A DNA stretch of 6,851 nt from Thermoplasmata archaeon (GTDB lineage: Archaea; Thermoplasmatota; Thermoplasmata; WALJ01), in the NCBI GenBank assembly GCA_026986305.1, contig JALSOU010000207.1:1-6851 (forward strand), written 5' to 3'. Under the pieces are notes generated by a model, which worked only from the letters and a program-made list of their open reading frames with translations, made no database searches and was not told the origin of the DNA. Of the stretch, positions 1 to 6,048 are shown one piece after another; the stretch's first letter is position 1; each line of letters starts with the position of its first letter. The position numbers were made by a program, and so were the translations under genes.

Positions 1-1
1 T

Positions 2-796
2 AGATATTTTAGAAAAAAGAAAAAAAGATTTTCTTTCTATACCTCTGGTCTACTTATAACTGACCCCATATCGAAGAAACTAAGTACATATAAAAATTTA
101 TATTCTATTAATATTAGTTTGGATGGAAACAAAACAGAGCATGAGTATCTAAGAGGAAAGGGAACGTATGAAAGGACAGTTCACGCGATAAAAACGGTAT
201 ATAAGTATAACAAAAATTTACAGATAGGCACTCTAATGAGAAAAGACTCTCTCGAAGCCATTAAACATGTTCATAATACTATAAGAAATATAGGCGATAT
301 TGAACTGGGAATAGGGTTTTTAGTTCCATTGGGTAATGGAAAAAAATTAAGAAAAGAAGTTCCATCGATAAAAAATTTTGTTGAAGGGATAAGACTTTCT
401 AAAGAATTAGGGATTGTAAAAAGTGATTTGTTCAAATGGGAAGAAGATATAGAATACTTAGAAAAAGTTTATATAAGTGAGGACGGCTTCTCTAATATGG
501 TTCATTCCCTTGGTCTAGGAGAGGGAAATTGTGGTGCGGGATATGTCTCTGTAACAATAGCTCCTAATGGTGATGTTTATCCCTGCGTCATCGTGGGTTC
601 TTATCCTGCATTTAAAATGGGAAATATTTTTGAAGATTCCTTAGAGTATTTATTTTTAGAAAAAGCAAAAAAATGGGTTTTTAGAAAGACTCCTTCTACC
701 AAAATCTGTGGAAGCTGTCCACATTTGCCATATTGTAACAAATGTTTTGGTTATGTGGTTGCTTTTTGTAAGAACCCAGAAAGGTTGTTTCCATGA
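2..796 (+). CDS. Radical SAM/SPASM domain protein, C-terminal part (5' end outside window)
   Basis: This frame is open from base 2 with no stop, so the gene begins upstream; 264 residues are visible. A TTG at 119 is not the start: it encodes the Leu of an internal Ile-Ser-Leu-Asp-Gly motif, typical of the middle of a radical SAM barrel, followed by EYLRGKGTYER. The CxxxCxxC cluster that binds S-adenosylmethionine must lie upstream. The C-terminus is a clear SPASM domain with seven cysteines at visible residues 177, 195, 236, 239, 245, 248 and 256: C-x12-G-x4-C, then CxxC-x5-CxxC, then a last Cys. In known families these ligate two auxiliary 4Fe-4S clusters. SPASM enzymes mostly modify ribosomal peptides (sactipeptides, quinohemoprotein-type) or activate sulfatases. 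The MFS exporter gene overlaps its stop by ATGA, which favours peptide maturation. Family confidence is high; substrate is unknown. An anaerobic-sulfatase-activator-like role is the main alternative. Confidence 0.9.
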   Translation, partial: RYFRKKKKRFSFYTSGLLITDPISKKLSTYKNLYSINISLDGNKTEHEYLRGKGTYERTVHAIKTVYKYNKNLQIGTLMRKDSLEAIKHVHNTIRNIGDIELGIGFLVPLGNGKKLRKEVPSIKNFVEGIRLSKELGIVKSDLFKWEEDIEYLEKVYISEDGFSNMVHSLGLGEGNCGAGYVSVTIAPNGDVYPCVIVGSYPAFKMGNIFEDSLEYLFLEKAKKWVFRKTPSTKICGSCPHLPYCNKCFGYVVAFCKNPERLFP

Positions 797-1950
797 GAAG
801 AAAAGCCTTCTATATGCTTCTCATTGCCTCGGATATCTCGCTTTTTGGCTCCTTTCTTACTTCATTTTCTATTCCTCTTTTAATATTTTCATGGTATTCC
901 TCCGGAATCTTCCTTGCCGTTTTTGAGCTTGCTGGACTTTTGCCTTCTCTTTCTTTTGGAATAGTGGCTGGAATATGGATGAAAAACAAGGATGTGAAAA
1001 AAGTATGGGTTCTGGCCTCTTTTGTTCTGGGTGTTCTATCATTTATAATTTTTATCCATACAAACGTTTATCTTCTTTTTATTCTGAATGTGATCTCTTC
1101 AACAGTAGGAGTCATTACAGCCATATCTTACCAGAGTTTGTTTACAAAGGTTCTCAAAAAGGAAGATTTTCCGTGGGGAAACAGCACTTTTTCCCTCTCC
1201 GTGAGCGCAATAGCCCTTCTTTCACCTGTTCCTGCGGCATATCTTTTGAATCTATATGTGGGCTTGCCCTTTTTGGTGGATGCTTTTTCTTTTTTTATAA
1301 GTTGTATTATTGTATATTTGATTCCTTTATCTTCTGAAATTTCAATACCTCATGAAAAAGAAAGTTTCTTTGGATCTTTAAAATCAACATTGAATTTCAT
1401 AAAAACTAAAAACATAATTAAAAATATATTCTATATTTTTCTTATAACAAGCCTCATCGGTGGTGGGCTGAGAATAGTGAATGTCTCGTATTTTTCTTCG
1501 TTTTCTTCCTATTATCTTACATTTGCACTTGCCATGTTATTCTCATATGCAGGAGATATCTCCATAAAATCCGCTGTATCTATAAAAATCATAAAAATTA
1601 AAGATCCATACAAAGTTGTTATTATGTCTATTTTATTTTATATTTTTTCTTTCTTATTATTATATGCAAAAAAAGATGCTGTCATAGCTTTTGCTGCCTT
1701 TTTCATGCTTGGAATGGGAAACGGCTTTATTTCCCCCCAAAGACTCTCGGTTATTCAGAGCTCTACTCCGAAGGAGCATTTAACTGAAATATTGGGTTTA
1801 ATAAATACCGCAGGAAACGTTGCTCGCTCGCTCTCGATTGTTTTGCTGGGAGTTGGAGTTTCTTTTTTGACTCCACGGATTGTCTATCTTTTAATGGGTC
1901 TCTTTATGATGGGCGTTTTTCTTGTATTCTGGCCCACCACAGCCAAGTAA
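793..1950 (+). CDS. MFS transporter (MFS_3 / macrolide-efflux-like)
   Basis: This is a 385-residue integral membrane protein with about 10-12 hydrophobic helices, a normal length for the major facilitator superfamily. Residues 160-177 (FLVDAFSFFISCIIVYLI) match the 'DA-SF' helix common in MFS_3/EntS-like exporters. The stretch around 113-150 (YQSLFTKVLKKEDF...) and residues 316-345 (QRLSVIQSSTPKEHL, then LGLINTAGNVARS) match the equivalent cytoplasmic loop and helix of each half. A charged central loop at about 182-208 separates the two six-helix halves. The loop 2-3 motif is degenerate (GIVAGIWMKNKDVKK, 56-70). The ATG shares ATGA with the radical SAM stop, with a weak AAAGG about 8 bases upstream, so translation is probably coupled. 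By context it may export the product of the SPASM enzyme or give self-protection; the sequence does not define the substrate. Confidence 0.88.
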   Translation: MRRKAFYMLLIASDISLFGSFLTSFSIPLLIFSWYSSGIFLAVFELAGLLPSLSFGIVAGIWMKNKDVKKVWVLASFVLGVLSFIIFIHTNVYLLFILNVISSTVGVITAISYQSLFTKVLKKEDFPWGNSTFSLSVSAIALLSPVPAAYLLNLYVGLPFLVDAFSFFISCIIVYLIPLSSEISIPHEKESFFGSLKSTLNFIKTKNIIKNIFYIFLITSLIGGGLRIVNVSYFSSFSSYYLTFALAMLFSYAGDISIKSAVSIKIIKIKDPYKVVIMSILFYIFSFLLLYAKKDAVIAFAAFFMLGMGNGFISPQRLSVIQSSTPKEHLTEILGLINTAGNVARSLSIVLLGVGVSFLTPRIVYLLMGLFMMGVFLVFWPTTAK

Positions 1951-1961
1951 AGGTTTGAGTA

Positions 1962-1973
1962 AACTTTTTAATA
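1962..1973 (+). promoter_or_regulatory. TATA-like box for the 52-residue protein gene
   Basis: The T/A-rich core CTTTTTAATA lies just after the MFS stop, centred about 25 bases upstream of the ATG at 1993. That is the usual archaeal spacing from box A to the transcription start, so the mRNA would begin at or within a few bases of the start codon. No Shine-Dalgarno precedes the ATG, which agrees with a leaderless transcript. Confidence 0.55.
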
Positions 1974-1992
1974 CCCATTATTTTCCAGTGGC

Positions 1993-2151
1993 ATGCGTGA
2001 CTATATACTATCGCTTCTGATATGGATAGTGCTTCCATTGATCCTCATAGCCTTCAATGTCATATTCTCATGGAATATACTCTTCCTGATTTGGGAGATG
2101 GTGTGGTTAGGTTTCGGTATTTTTGTAATTGGCGTTAATGATGAAGATTAG
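1993..2151 (+). CDS. Small two-helix membrane protein, 52 aa, hypothetical
   Basis: The ATG at 1993 opens a 52-codon frame ending at TAG 2149-2151. The product begins MRDYILSLL and has two hydrophobic spans at about residues 5-25 and 27-48, separated by a short Ser-Trp-Asn turn, with an acidic tail ending NDED. Trp is frequent, as in many small membrane proteins. The single N-terminal Arg and the acidic C-terminus do not clearly set topology. A TATA-like box sits about 25 bases upstream and there is no Shine-Dalgarno, so it is probably transcribed leaderless from its own promoter and not with the upstream MFS gene, 42 bases away. I recognise no family. The promoter spacing and clean hydrophobic pattern make it more likely than not to be real. 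Confidence 0.6.
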   Translation: MRDYILSLLIWIVLPLILIAFNVIFSWNILFLIWEMVWLGFGIFVIGVNDED

Positions 2152-2295
2152 CAGGTGATGAGGGAGACCCCTTCATTTCCTGTGGAAAATCAGATGTGGT
2201 TTTTGCCCTTTCATAATTTTACCTTTTCGCCCTTAATCTATGACCTGGTTTCTGTTTCTATTCTTCTATGCTAAATCTTGCGTATATTATCGCTC

Positions 2296-2388
2296 TCATG
2301 GCAGTATCCCAGATGTCACAATAGCCATATAGAAACCGAAAGCTCCCATCGCAAATAGTATGTATGCAAGTATTTTGTTTCCATCCAC
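2296..2388 (-). CDS. Very small single-helix membrane protein, 30 aa
   Basis: Two bases after the stop of the 60-residue gene, a GTG at 2388-2386 starts a 30-codon frame ending at TGA 2298-2296. A Shine-Dalgarno GGAGGA (2400-2395), lying inside the last codons of the upstream gene, is about 7 bases from the GTG. The product is MDGNKILAYILFAMGAFGFY followed by MAIVTSGILP: a short polar start and one transmembrane helix over about residues 6-29. The frame is also open upstream, giving a 90-residue reading, but that part is out of frame with the better 60-residue protein and is rich in Arg, Cys and Asp as a shadow would be. Proteins of this size often act as accessory subunits of transporters or oxidases; no specific partner is indicated here. 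Confidence 0.6.
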   Translation of the reverse strand: MDGNKILAYILFAMGAFGFYMAIVTSGILP

Positions 2389-2390
2389 AA

Positions 2391-2573
2391 CTATTCCTCC
2401 TTCATCTTCCACACTTCTATTATCGCACTCACCGATGCCACTACTGCGAATATGATCCACCATATCGGTGCGTTTACCGGATCCGTCAGGGCATTTCCCA
2501 CATAGCCTATTGCATTCGTGAAGGCTATCAGGAAGATTATCAAACCTACGGTTCCTATTGCCAGCCATTTCAT
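2391..2573 (-). CDS. Small two-helix membrane protein, 60 aa
   Basis: The ATG at 2573 is preceded by a full-strength Shine-Dalgarno GGAGGTGA seven bases upstream, which is strong evidence for a real start. The 60-residue product has one helix at about residues 3-25 (WLAIGTVGLIIFLIAF...), a loop of about ten residues containing NALTDPVNAP, a second helix at about 37-55 (WWIIFAVVASVSAII) and a charged tail ending KMKEE. It is first in a two-gene operon with the 30-residue protein, whose ribosome binding site overlaps its 3' end. It faces away from the coiled-coil gene across a shared control region. I do not recognise the family. The pairing with a 30-residue one-helix protein suggests a small membrane complex or accessory subunits, which is inference. 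Confidence 0.72.
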   Translation of the reverse strand: MKWLAIGTVGLIIFLIAFTNAIGYVGNALTDPVNAPIWWIIFAVVASVSAIIEVWKMKEE

Positions 2574-2580
2574 TACTTAT

Positions 2581-2588
2581 TCACCTCC
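2581..2588 (-). promoter_or_regulatory. Strong Shine-Dalgarno for the 60-aa protein
   Basis: On the minus strand GGAGGTGA is complementary to the archaeal 16S rRNA 3' tail (UCACCUCC) over eight bases and lies seven bases before the ATG at 2573. It fixes this start and implies a leadered transcript with a promoter further upstream. Confidence 0.8.
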
Positions 2589-2645
2589 ATTATTTTTAAG
2601 GATTTCTTTCTTCCATACTCCAATTCCTTGCTTATTTTTCCATTT

Positions 2646-2658
2646 TTCTGTTAAAAGT
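2646..2658 (-). promoter_or_regulatory. Candidate TATA box for the tiny membrane protein operon
   Basis: Read leftward this is ACTTTTAACAG, a plausible archaeal box A. A start of transcription about 25 bases downstream (near 2625) would leave a leader of about 50 bases containing the GGAGGTGA ribosome binding site. It coincides with the left arm of the inverted repeat. Confidence 0.4.
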
Positions 2659-2678
2659 GGGACTTAATCTGTGATTTC

Positions 2679-2692
2679 CTTTTTTAACAGAA
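2679..2692 (+). promoter_or_regulatory. Candidate TATA box for the coiled-coil gene
   Basis: Read rightward this is CCTTTTTTAACAGAA, the mirror of the left-facing box. Transcription would begin near 2710, about 40 bases before the GTG at 2752. A second candidate, CTCTATAAAG near 2715-2724, would give a very short leader for the same GTG. Both place the start codon at 2752 and not at the upstream GTG 2671. Confidence 0.4.
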
Positions 2693-2751
2693 GAGCCCTC
2701 TTTTTATCCAAAAACTCTATAAAGAATGAATGTTATAGTGGATGGGATACC

Positions 2752-4218
2752 GTGAAGAGCGCACCTAAGAAGAGCACAAAGAGCCTGATAATCAAAGGGC
2801 TTAAAGAGCTATCAGAGAGCAAGGACGCCAGAAAAAAGGTTGATGAGAGCTATTTTAAGGAGCTAAAAGGAAAGGAACACTGGATACTCTACCTCCTAAT
2901 GTATGCTCTGGACAATATGGAAAATGAGATCTTTTCCTCAATAGAAGACATACAAGTTCAACAGAGAAAGAACAGCGCAGAGCTTATAAAAGCCATAAAA
3001 GAGGAAAGAGAAGCGCTAATAAAGGTGCGGAAGTCCATAGATGTTCAGCTTAAAGGTTTTGAGGATAAGATAGAAAAAATACTGAAAGAGAGCTCCGAAG
3101 CTCAGAAAAAGGATATGGAAGAAATGAAGGGCATGTTGGGTGAGATGATAGAAAAGCGTCTGGAAGGCATAAATGAGAGAATTGAGGAGCTTTCCAGCTC
3201 AATAAATAGCGTTTCCTCAGGTTTTTCGGACTCATATAAGCTGATATCTCACAACCAATCACAGATTAACCGCCTAAGCAAAAAGATAGATGAAATAGGT
3301 GAGGATATATCTGCTCTTGAAGAGCGCATAGCAATAGAGATTTCAAGAATACCGGGCGCAGAGGGCGCTGCTGAGGCCATGAAAGAGATTGAAAAGAGCG
3401 TTGAAGCGATGAAAGGCATAAGCGGAGATGTGGAGAAAATAAGGAGCGCTCTTGAAGGTCTGAAAGGTATTGATAAGATTGCAAAGTTCTCGGAGCTTGT
3501 TACAGCTCTTGAAAAAGAGATTGATGAGGTTAAGAAAGGTCTGGATTCCCTAAACACAGTTATGTCTAAAAAGATTGAAGAGGCTATGAAGAGTGCGGGA
3601 GCCTCTGCTGAGCTTGAAAAAAGGATCAAAGAGCTTGGAGATAAGGTTGAGTCCATAAACATCGAGAAAATAAGGGAATCGTTGAAAGGACTGGAGAGCG
3701 CCACCGAGATAGCATCTAAAATAGATGAGGTAAAGAAGAGGTTGTCTGCCTTTGAAGAGCTAGGGGACTTCTACGGGGAGATAGATGATCTGAGAAAGAA
3801 GCTTGAGAATGTCAGAACTATGGAGGATGCTATGAAGAAGGATATGGATGTTCTTCGCAGGATCGTGGGGGAGTTTGAGGAGGTTTCTTCACTTACAGAG
3901 AAGCTGGGTGAGCTGTCTGCCAGAGTGGAAAAGATTGAAGAATTCGGTGAAAAACTGAGTTCCATAGATGTTGAAAGGATTAAGGGTTATGAATCTCTTT
4001 CCCCTGAACTTGTGGAGAAACTTGAATCCCTAGGAAGTTTGCAGAAGGAGATAGAAGAGCTCAAACCATTGAAGGAAAAAGTGAGCGCTCTCGAACCGAA
4101 AATCGCAGAGATAGAGAGAAAGGTGGATATGATACTGAAATCCACAAACCGCCATCTCGATATGATTGAAAAGAATATAAAGGCAGAGATTGAGAAGTTG
4201 AAGGAAAAAAGCGGATAG
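2752..4218 (+). CDS. Long coiled-coil protein, hypothetical, cytoplasmic
   Basis: This is a 488-residue protein (GTG start) with no signal peptide or transmembrane helix. After a basic N-terminus (MKSAPKKSTKSLIIKGLKEL) and a short globular-looking stretch near residues 40-60 (KEHWILYLLMYALDNMENE), the rest is heptad-rich, with Leu/Ile/Val on one face and Glu/Lys elsewhere. Breaks occur at a Gly/Ala segment (IPGAEGAAEAMKE, about 200-212), AGASAE (about 283-288) and Pro-containing turns near the end. A related motif recurs: GDVEKIRSALEGL, INIEKIRESLKGL and IDVERIKGYESL; the first two are exactly 77 residues (11 heptads) apart. GTG 2671 would add 27 residues but lies between the inverted-repeat arms in AT-rich promoter-like sequence, so 2752 is preferred. 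The eight-helix membrane protein follows in the same frame. Resemblance to SMC or tropomyosin-like proteins would be compositional only; a scaffold or cytoskeletal role is speculation. Confidence 0.85.
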   Translation: MKSAPKKSTKSLIIKGLKELSESKDARKKVDESYFKELKGKEHWILYLLMYALDNMENEIFSSIEDIQVQQRKNSAELIKAIKEEREALIKVRKSIDVQLKGFEDKIEKILKESSEAQKKDMEEMKGMLGEMIEKRLEGINERIEELSSSINSVSSGFSDSYKLISHNQSQINRLSKKIDEIGEDISALEERIAIEISRIPGAEGAAEAMKEIEKSVEAMKGISGDVEKIRSALEGLKGIDKIAKFSELVTALEKEIDEVKKGLDSLNTVMSKKIEEAMKSAGASAELEKRIKELGDKVESINIEKIRESLKGLESATEIASKIDEVKKRLSAFEELGDFYGEIDDLRKKLENVRTMEDAMKKDMDVLRRIVGEFEEVSSLTEKLGELSARVEKIEEFGEKLSSIDVERIKGYESLSPELVEKLESLGSLQKEIEELKPLKEKVSALEPKIAEIERKVDMILKSTNRHLDMIEKNIKAEIEKLKEKSG

Positions 4219-4254
4219 ATTTTTAGGGGGGTCGCCATAGAGAAAGAGGGTGGT

Positions 4255-5025
4255 TTGGTTTTAATAGGAAAGATCTTCATTATCATCGGTGTGTTTCTTT
4301 CATTTTTCTCAATATGGCTTCCATCTTCAATCACATTTTACTACGATTCTTATTATTCAGTTATAGATCTAAGCTATTACTATCTCTTTTTATTTCCTAT
4401 TGTTATTCTTCAAATACTTGCCCTCCTCCTTAAAAGATATTATGCCGTAGCTGTAGCATCTATATTTTTTATTATAATATTTTTTTATTCCCTACTTGTT
4501 CTCTTTTCCTCTCCCTTTAAAAGTTACACCATAGAATATGGTACCTATGTAGTACTTCTAGGCTTCTTTATATCAGCGATAAGCTCTATATTTGTGGGGA
4601 GATCGGAAGGATTAAAAGGACCAGATAAGAAAACTCTGCTCTATCTTACTTTATTTAATATATCTATTTTTATTATTTTTATAATAATATCTATTTTATT
4701 TACAATAGGGTCTTGCGTCTCTCCATCAAAAGCTTTGCTTTTATATTTCATTTCAATACTCATTAGCATTCTATTCATACCTATAGGAGTGCGCTCCATC
4801 TTAAGTTCCGGTAAGCATATGTTAAGCAGTCCTTTTCTCTTAATATACTTGTCTCTTCTGTACTGGTCAATTTTTTCGATATTTTTTTCAATAACATATC
4901 TGTCATTAGGTATCATATGTTGCTGTGTTACATTGGTTCCTTTCGGCATGTTTGTATTTACTCCTGTATCTCTATGGTTGGGCATTAGCGGGATTATATC
5001 TTATAAAATTAAAGAATTAAAATAG
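4255..5025 (+). CDS. Multi-pass membrane protein, about eight helices, hypothetical
   Basis: This is a 256-residue, strongly hydrophobic protein with helices at about residues 3-22, 40-59, 63-84, 97-115, 127-152, 159-178, 193-215 and 217-250 (the last may be two). Loops are short: a Tyr/Asp/Ser-rich loop at 23-40, a charged loop VGRSEGLKGPDKK (114-126) and RSILSSGKHML (180-190). A Cys-Cys-Cys cluster lies in a late helix (222-224), and the tail is basic (KIKELK). The start is uncertain: TTG 4255 is the only usual start codon before the first helix, but GAGGGTGG abuts it too closely for a normal Shine-Dalgarno, and the G-run at 4226-4231 is 23 bases away. The gene lies 36 bases after the coiled-coil stop, in the same frame, so the two are probably co-transcribed. 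Codon use is noticeably more AT-rich than its neighbours. I do not recognise the family. Confidence 0.78.
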   Translation: MVLIGKIFIIIGVFLSFFSIWLPSSITFYYDSYYSVIDLSYYYLFLFPIVILQILALLLKRYYAVAVASIFFIIIFFYSLLVLFSSPFKSYTIEYGTYVVLLGFFISAISSIFVGRSEGLKGPDKKTLLYLTLFNISIFIIFIIISILFTIGSCVSPSKALLLYFISILISILFIPIGVRSILSSGKHMLSSPFLLIYLSLLYWSIFSIFFSITYLSLGIICCCVTLVPFGMFVFTPVSLWLGISGIISYKIKELK

Positions 5026-5028
5026 TGT

Positions 5029-6021
5029 TTACAACCTAACCCTCTTTACCTTCAAATATTTCGGTGGATCCGATGCCTCAGCGAGAAGAAAGTCCTTTTT
5101 TACGCCATGGGCAAGTCTTACACCTCTGCTTATCTCAGGCCATGTTCCAACATAATTATCAGGAACTGCATGGACCAGATACGGGGCGTGATGCTCTATA
5201 TCCCTAACATAGACCCTGAAATGTGTTCCATACTTGAAACCAGTCTTTACTATTAGGCCTCTATCCCTGAGATCGGAGTATATCTTCAGCTTCTGCATGA
5301 ACTCAGGGTCCTTTTTTTCAGCCTGCCTTTTCAGGTATTCAGGAGAGATTTTTTCGGAGAGCGCATCTCTAATATCAGCTATGCCTTTTTCAACCAGATA
5401 AATAGACTCTATAATCGATAGCTGTAGCCATTTATCAATTGTTTTTCCGTAATAAGCCCTATGAATCTCATTGTTTTCAGTGAATGCCATCTCATTAAGG
5501 ACAGTTATCTCTATCTTCTCTTTAAGGGCTTTTATAGGACCGTGAGGTTCCTCACGTTCTATTGAATAATATGTTAGATCTCCATCTCCATCCACTATTC
5601 CAAAAATCTTCTTTTCCTCTGAAACCATGGAATAAATCCCGTTAAAATCAAAAGGCACCCTTTCATAGAGCGGGACCACAGCTTTTTTTATATCTTCTCC
5701 ACCCCTCGCTATCTTCATGTCTATTCCAGTGTCTTCAACGATAAATCCTCTTTTCTTCAGATCCCTATATGTGAGATATCTGACCTCAAAATCTCCAGAA
5801 GAAAGCGCGGCTTTTTTAAGAAATTCATAAGGAGAGACCCCATCAACGGAAAGCTTTCCCTCATTTATGAGATAAAAAGCCTCTGTCAGTGTGAGAACCA
5901 GCATACCGCCTGAAAATCTACCTACGCTCCCTTTATTGTGTATCTTTCCTGACTCCACAGAATCCTTAACAATAACACGGTCGCCTTCAAGCTCTCCCCT
6001 AAATGACTCCTTCAAATCCAC
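5029..6021 (-). CDS. endA: tRNA-splicing endonuclease, two-unit (alpha2) form
   Basis: EndA cuts the bulge-helix-bulge at both intron ends of precursor tRNAs, leaving 2',3'-cyclic phosphate and 5'-OH ends. The 330-residue length and internal duplication match the homodimeric euryarchaeal type seen in Archaeoglobus. The N-terminal unit (about 1-165) keeps YLTYRDLKKRGFIV (82-95) and the acidic FGIVDGDGDLTYYSIE (140-155), but lacks the catalytic Tyr and His. The C-terminal unit (about 170-330) has YSDLRDRGLIVKTGFKYGTHFRVY (given as positions 248-271), EHHAPYLV (276-283) and RLAHGVKKDFLLA (302-314). By comparison with Methanocaldococcus EndA the catalytic triad is Tyr264, His278 and Lys309 (Lys308 possible). 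The GTG start at 6021 has no proper Shine-Dalgarno; AAAGGTG overlaps it, so a TTG two codons in (6015) is possible. It lies 27 bases after the PRC-barrel gene stop, probably as an operon, although TTAAAC near 6050 could be an internal promoter. Confidence 0.95.
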   Translation of the reverse strand: MDLKESFRGELEGDRVIVKDSVESGKIHNKGSVGRFSGGMLVLTLTEAFYLINEGKLSVDGVSPYEFLKKAALSSGDFEVRYLTYRDLKKRGFIVEDTGIDMKIARGGEDIKKAVVPLYERVPFDFNGIYSMVSEEKKIFGIVDGDGDLTYYSIEREEPHGPIKALKEKIEITVLNEMAFTENNEIHRAYYGKTIDKWLQLSIIESIYLVEKGIADIRDALSEKISPEYLKRQAEKKDPEFMQKLKIYSDLRDRGLIVKTGFKYGTHFRVYVRDIEHHAPYLVHAVPDNYVGTWPEISRGVRLAHGVKKDFLLAEASDPPKYLKVKRVRL

Positions 6022-6048
6022 ACCTTTGAAATAAATGTTAATATGGGT

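Larger units (their letters stand above)
2646..2692. repeat. 11-bp perfect inverted repeat in the divergent promoter region
   Basis: TTCTGTTAAAA (2646-2656) and its exact reverse complement TTTTAACAGAA (2682-2692) are separated by 25 bases. Each arm reads TTTTAACAGAA in its own direction of transcription: leftward for the left arm, rightward for the right arm. The repeat therefore places matching TATA-like cores on the two divergent promoters and could also be the two half-sites of a shared operator. The arms lie 73 bases (left gene) and 60 bases (right gene) from the chosen start codons. Confidence 0.75.

Noticed and set aside
119..121. TTG 119 as the start of the radical SAM protein
   Set aside because: It encodes the Leu of the internal ISLDG motif, and the frame is open upstream to the window edge with radical-SAM-like sequence.
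2139..2161. Two TGATGA sequences resembling C boxes of a C/D guide RNA
   Set aside because: No CTGA D or D' box lies at a suitable distance, and the first copy is within the 52-residue coding frame.
2158..2274. 38-codon frame after the 52-residue gene, preceded by AGGTGATG
   Set aside because: The peptide has no recognisable character, and the spacing of AGGTG to the ATG is too short. The 2152-2295 stretch otherwise shows only T-rich runs that may end transcription.
2258..2299. 13-codon frame overlapping the 30-residue gene stop by ATGA
   Set aside because: Too short, with no ribosome binding site of its own and no hydrophobic or other pattern.
2389..2568. N-terminal extension of the 30-residue protein to about 90 residues
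   Set aside because: The extension runs out of frame through the 60-residue gene, which has the perfect ribosome binding site; its composition is that of a shadow reading.
2590..2603. CTTAAAAATA on the minus strand as TATA box of the 60-residue gene
   Set aside because: It would start transcription at or beyond the ATG and leave out the perfect GGAGGTGA site, so a promoter further upstream fits better.
2671..2751. Upstream GTG 2671 as the start of the coiled-coil protein
   Set aside because: The extra 27 residues are unlike the rest of the protein, the DNA is AT-rich and promoter-like, the codon lies between the arms of the inverted repeat, and no Shine-Dalgarno precedes it. It remains possible.
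3249..3704. Long antisense frame opposite the coiled-coil gene
   Set aside because: It is Ser/Phe/Ile-rich low-complexity translation caused by the Glu/Lys/Leu codon bias of the sense strand, with no ribosome binding site.
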